From a bacterium (GTDB taxonomy: Bacteria; Patescibacteriota; Minisyncoccia; Phycocordibacterales; PALSA-1337), in contig JAUSHF010000040.1 of assembly GCA_030648705.1 (NCBI GenBank), positions 1 through 20,221 on the forward strand: a stretch of 20,221 bases of DNA, read 5' to 3'. Under the pieces are notes generated by a model. That model saw only the letters and a program-made list of their open reading frames with translations, ran no database searches and was not told where the DNA came from. Below, in pieces: positions 6,570-13,020 of this stretch. Numbering within the stretch: position 1 is the stretch's first letter; every line of letters begins with the position of its first letter. Both the position numbers and the translations under genes were made by a program.

Positions 6570-7508
6570 TTACCTTTTACCCCCTTTCCCATGAAACTTC
6601 TTATGCACATTTCTTAACTCGCTGTCAGTAACGTGAGTATAAATCTGTGTAGTTCCAATATTCGCGTGGCCTAGTAACATCTGAACAGAGCGAAGATCTG
6701 CACCATTTCTGAGCAAATCAGTAGCGAAACAATGTCGAATCACGTGCGGAGTCACTTTTTTAGAAATTCCTTCTTTAATAGCGTAATATTTAACAATTCG
6801 CTCCACAGAACGAGACGTCAGGCGAAGAGAATCCTTGCCTTTATCGGCTAATTTCTTTGCACTTATACTAATAAAAAGTGAATCGTCCATATCATCACGC
6901 TTCGCCAAATATGCTTTCACAGAATCTTTGGCATCTTCAGATAAAAATACCACGCGGACTTTTTCACCCTTACCACGAACAGAGATTTCATCTAAATCTA
7001 AATTAATGTCTCGGGGAAGGGAACAAAGTTCAGACACACGAAGACCTGTAGAGAAAAGCATTTCTAGCATCGCCCTATCACGTAAACCTTTAAGATTACT
7101 AGTATCTGGACTTGCTAATAATTTAGATAAATCATCTGGAGATATTAAATCAAGCGATCTTTCTGGTACTTTTGCCAACTCAATCCTGTCCGGAGGAATG
7201 GAATTCACACCTCTCTTTGCTAAATATTTTAAAAATGCCCGCAAAGCTATCAAATAATAATTTTGCGTCTTCTTCTTAAGATTTTCTTTTCGGCCCCCAA
7301 CCACTCTACCTGTCTCCTGACGGTTTAACCATAGTCTGTATTCACGGAGAATATTATCGTTTAGATCTTCAGCCTTTTTTACCTTCGCAAAGGTCAAGAA
7401 ACTGCTCAAATAATGATCATAATTAGAGACGGTACTGAGACTTCTACCTTTTTCTATCTCTACATACTCTAAGAACTGCCTTTTTAAATCTTCAATATTC
7501 TGCGACAT
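6570..7508 (-). CDS. xerC: Xer-type tyrosine recombinase (XerC/XerD)
   Basis: The enzyme resolves chromosome dimers by site-specific recombination at dif. It has 312 residues: an N-terminal SAM-like DNA-binding domain (about 1-95) and the catalytic domain. The full catalytic set is visible: Arg157 (STGLRVSEL), Lys180 (RGKGEK), His255 and Arg258 (HVIRHCFATDLL), His281 (LLGHANIGTT) and the nucleophile Tyr290 (QIYTH). The motifs are the housekeeping Xer type, and no phage or att sequences are adjacent, so a mobile-element integrase is less likely. An extended -10 (TGA-TATAAT, 7515-7523 minus strand) ends 6 nt before the ATG, indicating a leaderless transcript. XerC, XerD or a lone XerA cannot be told apart by eye. 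Confidence 0.93.
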   Translation of the reverse strand: MSQNIEDLKRQFLEYVEIEKGRSLSTVSNYDHYLSSFLTFAKVKKAEDLNDNILREYRLWLNRQETGRVVGGRKENLKKKTQNYYLIALRAFLKYLAKRGVNSIPPDRIELAKVPERSLDLISPDDLSKLLASPDTSNLKGLRDRAMLEMLFSTGLRVSELCSLPRDINLDLDEISVRGKGEKVRVVFLSEDAKDSVKAYLAKRDDMDDSLFISISAKKLADKGKDSLRLTSRSVERIVKYYAIKEGISKKVTPHVIRHCFATDLLRNGADLRSVQMLLGHANIGTTQIYTHVTDSELRNVHKKFHGKGGKR

Positions 7509-7514
7509 ACATTA

Positions 7515-7523
7515 ATTATATCA
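7515..7523 (-). promoter_or_regulatory. Extended -10 promoter of xer gene (leaderless)
   Basis: On the minus strand TGA-TATAAT lies 6 nt before the ATG at 7508, the same geometry as at cca, traR and uvrD/pcrA in this window. Confidence 0.65.
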
Positions 7524-7545
7524 ATAAAGGTTATTAGATATGGTA

Positions 7546-7573
7546 TTGACAAATATTTAATGTATGCTACACT
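7546..7573 (+). promoter_or_regulatory. Strong promoter of the 7.58-8.05 kb transcript
   Basis: A consensus -35 TTGACA (7546-7551), 16-nt spacer, and an extended -10 TGC-TACACT (7565-7573). It is the best -35/-10 pair I see in the window, and transcription should begin near 7580. No start codon with a convincing reading frame follows at the leaderless distance. Confidence 0.7.
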
Positions 7574-7579
7574 GCATGT

Positions 7580-8045
7580 CAGGTGTTCTTTGTAAATTAA
7601 TTGTGGAAACTGTGTGTACACAGTTGTTTCCAACGGACACCGATCGGAAAAAGGCCCACCAAACGTTTAAATTCCACATTTTATGCGCCATAACAAGGAC
7701 CCGACGAACTAATCGGTCAATGAGGCGACAACACCAAAAACCCCAAACCAAAGCATTTCATATGCGCCATTGTCGAGACCCGACCGTTTAAAACCCTAAA
7801 TATGATAGTAAAAAACTATCATGTTCCAACCCCAAACCAAAAATTTCACAATTAACCGATCTCCAAACCCTCGCTCAAAACGCCACGGGTACGAGAGATC
7901 ACAAATCAGAAAGGAGCCATCGTGGATCGATTTCCATCTTGGTTCGGCTAGTTACGCTAGCCAACCGACCCACATCTTATCGGAAGATGACATCTTCCCT
8001 CAGGGTGACTGACCCGTCTTGCGCAAGCAGGACGGGTCATCTATT
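7580..8045 (+). ncRNA. Candidate novel structured RNA, about 470 nt
   Basis: This segment has its own strong promoter and terminator and no convincing protein. Stems visible by eye: GGAAAC/GTTTCC with an inner TGTG/CACA (7605-7631); ATGATAGT/ACTATCAT (7802-7822); GATCTC/GAGATC with inner ACCC/GGGT (7858-7900); GGTT-GGCTAG/CTAGCC-AACC (7941-7966); and two mutually exclusive hairpins at 7973-7998. Between them are C/A-rich single-stranded segments with imperfect repeats (CCCCAAACCAAA at 7741 and 7830; ATGCGCCAT at 7683 and 7762; GACCCGAC at 7698 and 7777). I checked for tmRNA, RNase P RNA and SRP RNA signatures and found none. Two overlapping frames (7564-7791, 7821-8012) exist but have atypical composition. 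The boundaries are inferred from the promoter and terminator. Confidence 0.5.
7741..7851 (+). repeat. Imperfect repeats inside the candidate RNA
   Basis: The string CCCCAAACCAAA followed by ATTTCA within a few bases occurs at 7741-7760 and again at 7830-7849, and a weaker relative (CCCACCAAACG...AATTCCACA) lies at 7655-7678. The first two full units are each followed or preceded by ATGCGCCAT and GACCCGAC. They may be repeated loop or linker modules of the RNA. Confidence 0.45.
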
Positions 8046-8049
8046 TTTT
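8010..8049 (+). terminator. Strong terminator of the candidate RNA
   Basis: TGACCCGTC (8010-8018) pairs with GACGGGTCA (8031-8039), and the loop itself contains the self-complementary TTGCGCAA. A T-rich run (8043-8049) follows. It separates the 7.58-8.05 kb unit from rpsO. Confidence 0.85.
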
Positions 8050-8089
8050 AATGCTCAAACACTCGATTTCCATTACCCAGCCCCGCCCC

Positions 8090-8118
8090 TTGCATTTTAA
8101 ATATAAATATGCTAATGT
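8090..8118 (+). promoter_or_regulatory. Promoter of rpsO (leaderless)
   Basis: A -35-like TTGCAT (8090-8095), 17-nt spacer and extended -10 TGC-TAATGT (8111... box 8113-8118). Only 9 nt separate the -10 from the ATG at 8128, so the mRNA should start at or 1-3 nt before the start codon. Confidence 0.65.
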
Positions 8119-8127
8119 ATTAGCACC

Positions 8128-8397
8128 ATGATTTCAAAGACAAAAAAGGCAAAAGTAATAAAAGAAACATCAATTCACGATAAAGACACTGGTTCATCCG
8201 ATGTTCAGATTGGTATTTTAACTAAGAGAATAGAGGAATTAACCTCTCATCTTAAGAAACACGCTAAAGATAACCATTCTAGAAGAGGATTACTAGGTCT
8301 AGTAGCAGACAGACAATCTCACATAAACTATCTATTTAAAAAAGATCCTAAGAGATATAACGTCGTCGCTAAGAAGCTAGAATTGAAGAAGAAATAA
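8128..8397 (+). CDS. rpsO: 30S ribosomal protein S15
   Basis: S15 binds 16S rRNA at the three-way junction of helices 20-22 and helps assemble the central domain of the small subunit. The 89-residue length is exactly standard. The conserved blocks are present: the DTGSSDVQIGILTKRIEELTSHLKKHAKDNHSRRGLL stretch and VADRQSHINYL, followed by a Lys-rich tail. There is no Shine-Dalgarno; a -10 box ends 9 nt before the ATG. A hairpin lies directly after the stop. The downstream neighbour but one is pnp, so the classical rpsO-pnp linkage is kept. In Escherichia coli S15 autoregulates through an mRNA leader; that cannot operate here if the transcript is leaderless. Confidence 0.97.
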   Translation: MISKTKKAKVIKETSIHDKDTGSSDVQIGILTKRIEELTSHLKKHAKDNHSRRGLLGLVADRQSHINYLFKKDPKRYNVVAKKLELKKK

Positions 8398-8431
8398 AAG
8401 AACTTCCGCCTCAAAAGGGCGGTTCGTTCTT
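8397..8431 (+). terminator. Hairpin terminator after rpsO
   Basis: AAAGAAC (8397-8403) pairs with GTTCTTT (8425-8431), with an inner stem CCGCC/GGCGG (8406-8410/8418-8422). The T run after it is short, so termination may be partial or the hairpin may protect the 3' end. Confidence 0.6.
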
Positions 8432-8446
8432 TAACTTTGAAAATGG

Positions 8447-8455
8447 TGCTATAAT
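8447..8455 (+). promoter_or_regulatory. Extended -10 element upstream of the NYN gene
   Basis: TGC-TATAAT would start a transcript near 8462, giving a leader of about 90 nt before the ATG at 8553. A second -10-like TAATAT (8541-8546) sits 6 nt before that ATG. Which is used cannot be decided by eye. Confidence 0.5.
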
Positions 8456-8470
8456 TTAACTACCGTTTTT

Positions 8471-8500
8471 ATTTTGTGTCTTTTTGTGTAAAATTGTGTA
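8471..8500 (+). repeat. Three tandem 10-nt repeats (TTGTGT phase)
   Basis: Three consecutive 10-mers, ATTTTGTGTC, TTTTTGTGTA and AAATTGTGTA, repeat with exactly one helical turn of spacing in the leader of the NYN gene. They could be a same-face protein-binding array on DNA or an RNA-binding array in the leader. Confidence 0.5.
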
Positions 8501-8552
8501 GCAGTAGAATTTTTTAATAATGTTTCTCTAATTTTTTTAATAATATAAATAT

Positions 8553-9167
8553 ATGTCAATTATCAAACATCTCGAACAGCGTGTAGGTGTCTTTATAGAT
8601 ACTCAAAACCTCTATCATAGTGGTAGAAATCTATATAACTCCCGCGTAAATTTCGGACAAATAGTACTAGACGCAGTAGCAGACAGATCTCTTATCAGAG
8701 CAGTAGCTTATGTAATATCTACAGAAGCAGGCGATGAAAAAGGTTTCTTCGATGCGCTAACAAAGATGGGTATTGAAACTAAGACTAAAGATTTGCAAAT
8801 CTTCTCCGGTGGAAGTAAAAAGGCAGACTGGGACGTAGGCCTAGCAGTAGACGCTATTAAACTTGCTCCTAAACTAGACGCAGTAGTACTCGTAACAGGC
8901 GACGGTGACTTCATACCACTAGTAGAATATTTACAAATCCACAATGGATGTCAGGTAGAAGTCGTATCATTCGGCCGTTCCACTTCAGCAAAATTAATAG
9001 AAGCCGCTGATGACTTTATAGACCTAGACCAAAACGCTAGAAAATATTTACTTTCAAGTGGAGGTCCTAACCATAATAATAGAAGTAACAAAATTAGAAA
9101 GCTAAATAAACCAGTAGCAAATCCGGTAGCAAACCCAGCTCCAAAACCAATTAATCCAACAAATTAA
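8553..9167 (+). CDS. NYN/LabA-like (DUF88) PIN-fold predicted ribonuclease
   Basis: The 204-residue protein has the NYN (LabA/DUF88) core of the PIN superfamily. The acidic metal-binding positions are visible: VGVFIDTQNL with Asp16, KADWDVGLAVDAI with Asp92/Asp94, and VLVTGDGDFIPLVEYL with Asp117/Asp119; VVSFGRSTSAKLIEAADDFIDL completes the fold. Family members are predicted or shown RNases acting on RNA, but a specific substrate is not known for this branch. The last 40 residues are a low-complexity Asn/Pro/Lys tail (NRSNKIRKL..., VANPVANPAPKP) that may bind RNA or a partner. Its position between rpsO and pnp, 30 nt before pnp, suggests co-expression with the RNA-decay enzyme PNPase. Confidence 0.88.
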   Translation: MSIIKHLEQRVGVFIDTQNLYHSGRNLYNSRVNFGQIVLDAVADRSLIRAVAYVISTEAGDEKGFFDALTKMGIETKTKDLQIFSGGSKKADWDVGLAVDAIKLAPKLDAVVLVTGDGDFIPLVEYLQIHNGCQVEVVSFGRSTSAKLIEAADDFIDLDQNARKYLLSSGGPNHNNRSNKIRKLNKPVANPVANPAPKPINPTN

Positions 9168-9197
9168 TTTACAATTTAAAATTAATAGAATAATACA

Positions 9198-11324
9198 ATG
9201 GAAAAAAAAGAATTCACAACAGTCATAGGAGGGAAGACACTAACTGCGACTTTTTCTAATTTAGCAGAGAGAGCTCACGGCTCTGTAATGATTAAATATG
9301 GAAACAGTATCATATTAGCTACCGCTGTAATGTCGAGTAGAGTAAAGGAGGGAACAGATTTCTTACCACTCACAGTAGAGTATGAAGAAAAATTCTACGC
9401 TTCGGGACAAATACTTGGTAGTAAATTCGTAAGAAGAGAAGGAAGACCATCAGACGAAGCAGTGTTATCAGGACGTATAATAGATAGGACAATTCGCCCT
9501 CTCTTCGATCAATGGATTAGAAATGATATTCAAATAATCATCACTGTATTATCTATAGACCAGGATGACCCTGATATATTAGGAGTTCTCGGAGCTTCTC
9601 TAGCTATCAGTACATCTCATATTCCATGGAATGGTCCCGTCTCAGCGGTGAGAATTGCTAAGATTAAAGGTCACGATGATTTAATAATAAATCCTAATTA
9701 TGGTGTTAGAGATAACCCTGAATTAGAATTCGAATTAGTAGCTTGCGGTAAAGATGGAAAAATAAACATGATAGAGCTTGGTGGAAACGAAGTTCAAGAA
9801 GAAACCGTAGTATCCGCATTAGAATTCTCTGCAAAAGAAATAGAACAAATTCAGGAATTCCAGAAGAAAATAATTGCCGAAATAGGAAAGCCTAAAAAGA
9901 TCATAGCGAAACCTATCATCAAAAATGAATTAAAAAATATTTTCAAAGAAAAAGTTCTGCCACTTATGAGTGAATATATTATGAGTGGAATTCCTGGTGG
10001 AGATAAAATAGAAGAGTTAAGAGATATTTGGATGAAAGAAATCACTTCAGCTTTTCATGAAGACGAAACTACTGAAATCCTAGCAAATGATTTATTCGAA
10101 GAAGAGGTAAATGAATACATTCATAATGAAGCCATAGTAAATAATCGCCGAGCAGACGGTAGAGGAATAGATGAAATACGCCCACTCTACGCCGAAGCAG
10201 GAGGTATATCTCCAGTGCTACATGGATCTGGAATATTCTACAGAGGACAAACTCACGTGCTATCCGCTTTAACTTTAGGTGCTCCGGGAGATGCACAGAC
10301 AATGGACGGAATAGAAGTAAAAGGTGATAAGAGATACATACATCATTACAACTTTCCACCTTTTTCTACAGGTGAAACAGGCAGAAGTGGGGGAATGAAT
10401 AGACGCGCTATCGGTCACGGAGCACTGGCAGAAAAGGCTCTCACACCCATGATACCTGCTAAAGAAGTATTTCCTTATACTATCAGAATAGTATCAGAAG
10501 CTTTGTCCTCAAACGGTTCTACATCTATGGCCTCAGTTTGTGGATCTACCATCGCTCTTATGGACGCAGGTGTACCTATTAAGAATCCTGTGGCTGGAAT
10601 ATCTTCAGGAGTGATGATTAAAGATGAGAAAAATTTTAAAGTTCTAACAGATATTCAAGGACCAGAAGATCATTATGGTGATATGGACTTTAAAGTAGCG
10701 GGAACAAAAGACGGAGTCACAGCTATACAGATGGATGTAAAAGTAGACGGAATACCTATAAACATACTCTCTGAAGCATTTAAAAAAGCGAAGACAGCTA
10801 GAATGACTATATTAGATGTAATTCTAAAAGCCATTCCAGCTCCTAGAAAAGACATTTCTCCAAATGCACCAAAGATTTTGACCTTAAAAGTTAAAGTAGA
10901 TCAAATCGGTCTAGTCATAGGTCCAGGAGGAAAAAATATAAATGGAATCAAAGATGAAACAGGAGTAGATGCTATAGATATAGATGATGATGGAACAGTA
11001 TTTATAACAGGTAAAAATGGATCAGCTGAAAAAGCTTATGCCGCTATCGAGGGAATGACAAAGGAATGGAAAATAGGGGATAGAGTAAACGATGCTGTGG
11101 TCACTCGTCTAATGGACTTCGGTGCCTTTGTAAAAATAGGTCCAAATGCAGAAGGATTAGTTCACGTATCAGAAATGGCTCCTTTTAGAATAGATGTAGT
11201 CTCAAAATATATAAAAATCGGACAGATAGTACCAGTCGTTGTTAAAGAAATAGATGAAAAAGGAAGATTAAATTTATCTATCAAACAAGCAGACAAAGAT
11301 TTTATTAAACAAATAAAATTTTAA
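9198..11324 (+). CDS. pnp: Polyribonucleotide nucleotidyltransferase (PNPase)
   Basis: PNPase degrades RNA 3' to 5' by phosphorolysis and can add tails in reverse. The 708 residues hold the full domain order: first RNase PH core (about 10-145), an all-helical linker (about 205-310), second and catalytic RNase PH core (about 315-550), KH domain with IGLVIGPGGKNI (570-581), and an S1 domain (about 625-700, with GAFVKIGPNAEGLVHVSEM). Catalytic-core signatures are intact: FYRGQTHVLSALTLG, the GDKRYIHHYNFPPFSTGE loop, LMDAGVPIKNPVAGIS and EDHYGDMDFKVAGT with Asp491 and Asp495/Asp497 in the expected positions. A -10-like TAGAAT (9186-9191) ends 6 nt before the ATG. It follows the NYN gene closely. 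Confidence 0.97.
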   Translation: MEKKEFTTVIGGKTLTATFSNLAERAHGSVMIKYGNSIILATAVMSSRVKEGTDFLPLTVEYEEKFYASGQILGSKFVRREGRPSDEAVLSGRIIDRTIRPLFDQWIRNDIQIIITVLSIDQDDPDILGVLGASLAISTSHIPWNGPVSAVRIAKIKGHDDLIINPNYGVRDNPELEFELVACGKDGKINMIELGGNEVQEETVVSALEFSAKEIEQIQEFQKKIIAEIGKPKKIIAKPIIKNELKNIFKEKVLPLMSEYIMSGIPGGDKIEELRDIWMKEITSAFHEDETTEILANDLFEEEVNEYIHNEAIVNNRRADGRGIDEIRPLYAEAGGISPVLHGSGIFYRGQTHVLSALTLGAPGDAQTMDGIEVKGDKRYIHHYNFPPFSTGETGRSGGMNRRAIGHGALAEKALTPMIPAKEVFPYTIRIVSEALSSNGSTSMASVCGSTIALMDAGVPIKNPVAGISSGVMIKDEKNFKVLTDIQGPEDHYGDMDFKVAGTKDGVTAIQMDVKVDGIPINILSEAFKKAKTARMTILDVILKAIPAPRKDISPNAPKILTLKVKVDQIGLVIGPGGKNINGIKDETGVDAIDIDDDGTVFITGKNGSAEKAYAAIEGMTKEWKIGDRVNDAVVTRLMDFGAFVKIGPNAEGLVHVSEMAPFRIDVVSKYIKIGQIVPVVVKEIDEKGRLNLSIKQADKDFIKQIKF

Positions 11325-11327
11325 ATC

Positions 11328-11336
11328 TGGTATAAT
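11328..11336 (+). promoter_or_regulatory. Extended -10 promoter of the 11346 gene (leaderless)
   Basis: TGG-TATAAT immediately follows the pnp stop and ends 9 nt before the ATG at 11346. The gene can therefore be transcribed independently of pnp. Confidence 0.65.
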
Positions 11337-11345
11337 AAGTTAATT

Positions 11346-12506
11346 ATGGATCCACTAAATGACAAAAAAATAAGTCCTATTCGTACTTATGAAGGGGATG
11401 TAGCGAACGCCTTAAAACACGGAAATACATCTGTTATCAGTATTGCTGTATCTGAACAAAAAGCAAAGCTCGCAAAAGAGCAAATGGTACAAAACACTCC
11501 ACAAACTTTTTCCAGATTTGGAATACCAAAGACTGCTAATGTATCAGTAGATCCATCTATGTATGCTGGAGCACCTACGGTAGAACCTTCACAAACAAAT
11601 CTTGAAGAATTCGTAAAGAAGGATGAGACTATGGTCACTATGCCAAAAGAGGGGATTAAAGTAATGCCAAAAGTATCTCCTGTAGATATTCCAAAAGTTC
11701 ATACATATATAAACAATGCTAATCCAGCACTAAAAGATTTAGGAAACAGAGCGCCTGAAGAAGTAAAAATAAAAACTCCTTTTCCTTGGAAAAATATATT
11801 CTTCGTAATATTAGGAATGATATTAATAGGCGGTGGAGGTTATGGTCTATATTACATTTATAAAAATAAAAAACCTTCAGGCTCAGGTGTAAAAATCACA
11901 AATCTTGAAAATATAATCAGTATTATCCCGACAAGTAATCATATAAAAATAGTTGTCAGCACTAGCACAAAACCAATAGTATCAGCTCTATCAAAAGCGG
12001 TTTCCGAATCATCAGGTAACGATGGGACAATAACTGATGTTTTTTTTAGATACTCAAATGACATTAGAGACGGTGGGTCAGATATTACAGCTAAAGATTT
12101 TGTAAAGTTATCTGATCTGAAGATTCCAGATTCCTTATTCAGAATTCTTAAGAATCCATTTATGTTCGGTTACCATAAGATAAGTGGCATAAATTATCCT
12201 TTCGTAATACTTAAAGTAGACTTCTTCCAAGGAGCTTTATCATCTATGCTTCGTTATGAATCATCTATAATAGACGACTTCTGGCCATTCATAGTTAAAG
12301 AAGGCGGTTCTGATACTAAATCAAATATTTCATTCGGAGATAAGATTATTAAGAATAAAGATACTAGAATATTAAAAAATGTTTTCTCTGACAAGACTCT
12401 ACTACTGTACAGTTTTATAGATTCTGAGACATTGGTAATAACTACATCCGAAAATTCCTTTATTTATTTAATAAATGAAATAAGCCGTCAAAAGTTTGTC
12501 AGATAG
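11346..12506 (+). CDS. Single-pass membrane protein with large outer domain (hypothetical)
   Basis: The 386-residue protein has three parts. The N-terminal cytoplasmic region (1-148) begins with SPIRTYEGDVANALKHGNTSVISIAVSEQKAKL and then a Pro/Thr/Val-rich linker. One strong membrane helix follows (150-172, with VILGMILIGGGGYGLYYIY). The remaining 210 residues should lie outside, are predicted to be mixed alpha/beta, and end TTSENSFIYLINEISRQKFVR. Proteins with the same head-linker-TM-tail plan are, to my recollection, common conserved hypotheticals in Parcubacteria, sometimes near pilus or secretion genes; I cannot verify homology here. No catalytic motif or signal peptide is visible. It starts 21 nt after pnp. 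Confidence 0.75.
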   Translation: MDPLNDKKISPIRTYEGDVANALKHGNTSVISIAVSEQKAKLAKEQMVQNTPQTFSRFGIPKTANVSVDPSMYAGAPTVEPSQTNLEEFVKKDETMVTMPKEGIKVMPKVSPVDIPKVHTYINNANPALKDLGNRAPEEVKIKTPFPWKNIFFVILGMILIGGGGYGLYYIYKNKKPSGSGVKITNLENIISIIPTSNHIKIVVSTSTKPIVSALSKAVSESSGNDGTITDVFFRYSNDIRDGGSDITAKDFVKLSDLKIPDSLFRILKNPFMFGYHKISGINYPFVILKVDFFQGALSSMLRYESSIIDDFWPFIVKEGGSDTKSNISFGDKIIKNKDTRILKNVFSDKTLLLYSFIDSETLVITTSENSFIYLINEISRQKFVR

Positions 12507-12515
12507 GCTAATTAG

Positions 12516-12524
12516 TGCTAATAT
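12516..12524 (+). promoter_or_regulatory. Extended -10 promoter of the traR/dksA-like gene (leaderless)
   Basis: TGC-TAATAT ends 6 nt before the ATG at 12531. No Shine-Dalgarno is present. Confidence 0.6.
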
Positions 12525-12530
12525 CTACCC

Positions 12531-12890
12531 ATGAAAACAAAATTAGAACTAATAAAAAGTAAGCTCGAAGAGGAAATGAAAAACCTAGAAGAAGAGCTTA
12601 AGACTGTTGGTAGAATTAATCCTAATAATCCTAATGATTGGGAACCTGTACCAGGAAATATCGATATCGATTCAGCAGATGAGAATGAATTAGCTGATAA
12701 AGTAGGAGTATTCGAGGAGAACAGTGCCATTCTTAAACAATTAGAAATTCAATACAATGATGTGAAAAAGGCTCTCCTAAAAATAGAAGATGGAACATTC
12801 GGCAAATGTGAAGTATGTGGAGAGATGATAGAGAAGGAAAGACTTGTAGCGAATCCATCGGCAAAGACTTGCAAAACACACGCTAAATAA
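12531..12890 (+). CDS. TraR/DksA-type zinc-finger protein
   Basis: The 119-residue protein has a long charged N-terminal coiled-coil hairpin (LELIKSKLEEEMKNLEEELKTVGR ... NSAILKQLEIQYNDVKKALLKIEDGTFGKCEVC) and a C-terminal zinc finger. This is the plan of DksA/TraR proteins, which insert a coiled coil into the RNA polymerase secondary channel and modulate initiation, usually with ppGpp. The finger reads C-x2-C-x17-C-x2-H: the fourth ligand is His (CKTH) instead of the usual Cys, still compatible with zinc binding. The coiled-coil tip motif (acidic DxxDA in DksA) is not obvious; an acidic NIDIDSADENE segment lies between the helices. A role in transcription is inferred from family only. Confidence 0.85.
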   Translation: MKTKLELIKSKLEEEMKNLEEELKTVGRINPNNPNDWEPVPGNIDIDSADENELADKVGVFEENSAILKQLEIQYNDVKKALLKIEDGTFGKCEVCGEMIEKERLVANPSAKTCKTHAK

Positions 12891-12923
12891 AAATTAAGTC
12901 GGGAGGCAGATAAGTGGACGAGA

Positions 12924-12990
12924 GAATAATAAAAAAAATCTAAAGAAATAATAAATTTTTTATTATTTCTTTAGATTTTTTTTATTATTC
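12924..12990. terminator. Perfect 32-bp inverted repeat, probable bidirectional terminator or palindrome
   Basis: Bases 12924-12955 and 12959-12990 are exact reverse complements over 32 bp, separated by three T residues. The arms are almost pure A/T, with one central TCTAAAG segment, and include A8 and T8 runs, so both strands could give terminator-like hairpins. It sits between traR/dksA (stop 12890) and comM (start 13021). It is far longer than a usual terminator stem, so a transposable-element remnant or another role should be considered. Confidence 0.7.
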
Positions 12991-13004
12991 CTTCATACAC
13001 AATT

Positions 13005-13013
13005 TGCTAATAT
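13005..13013 (+). promoter_or_regulatory. Extended -10 promoter of comM/yifB (leaderless)
   Basis: TGC-TAATAT ends 7 nt before the ATG at 13021. It overlaps an earlier in-frame ATG at 13012, which would lie inside the -10 box and so cannot be in the transcript. Confidence 0.65.
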
Positions 13014-13020
13014 GGAAAAT

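Noticed and set aside
6222..6617. 131-residue plus-strand frame
   Set aside because: It runs antisense to the 3' end of the xer gene and has Ser/Phe-rich composition typical of an antisense shadow.
6570..7508. Tyrosine recombinase as integrase of a mobile element
   Set aside because: Motifs and length are of the housekeeping Xer type, and there are no att repeats, tRNA junction, excisionase or cargo genes beside it.
7564..8012. Two plus-strand frames (75 and 63 residues) as real genes
   Set aside because: Their first ATG lies within the -10 region or at a hairpin base, codon use and composition (C/A repeats, many Pro, Thr, Arg, His) are unlike all neighbours, and strong stems cross them. 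The second frame does end at the terminator, so it is kept as an alternative in the ncRNA entry.
7580..8045. tmRNA, RNase P RNA or SRP RNA
   Set aside because: No tRNA-like 3' end with a TTCRANY T loop, no GAGGAAAGTC core of RNase P, and no SRP domain IV loop could be found on either strand.
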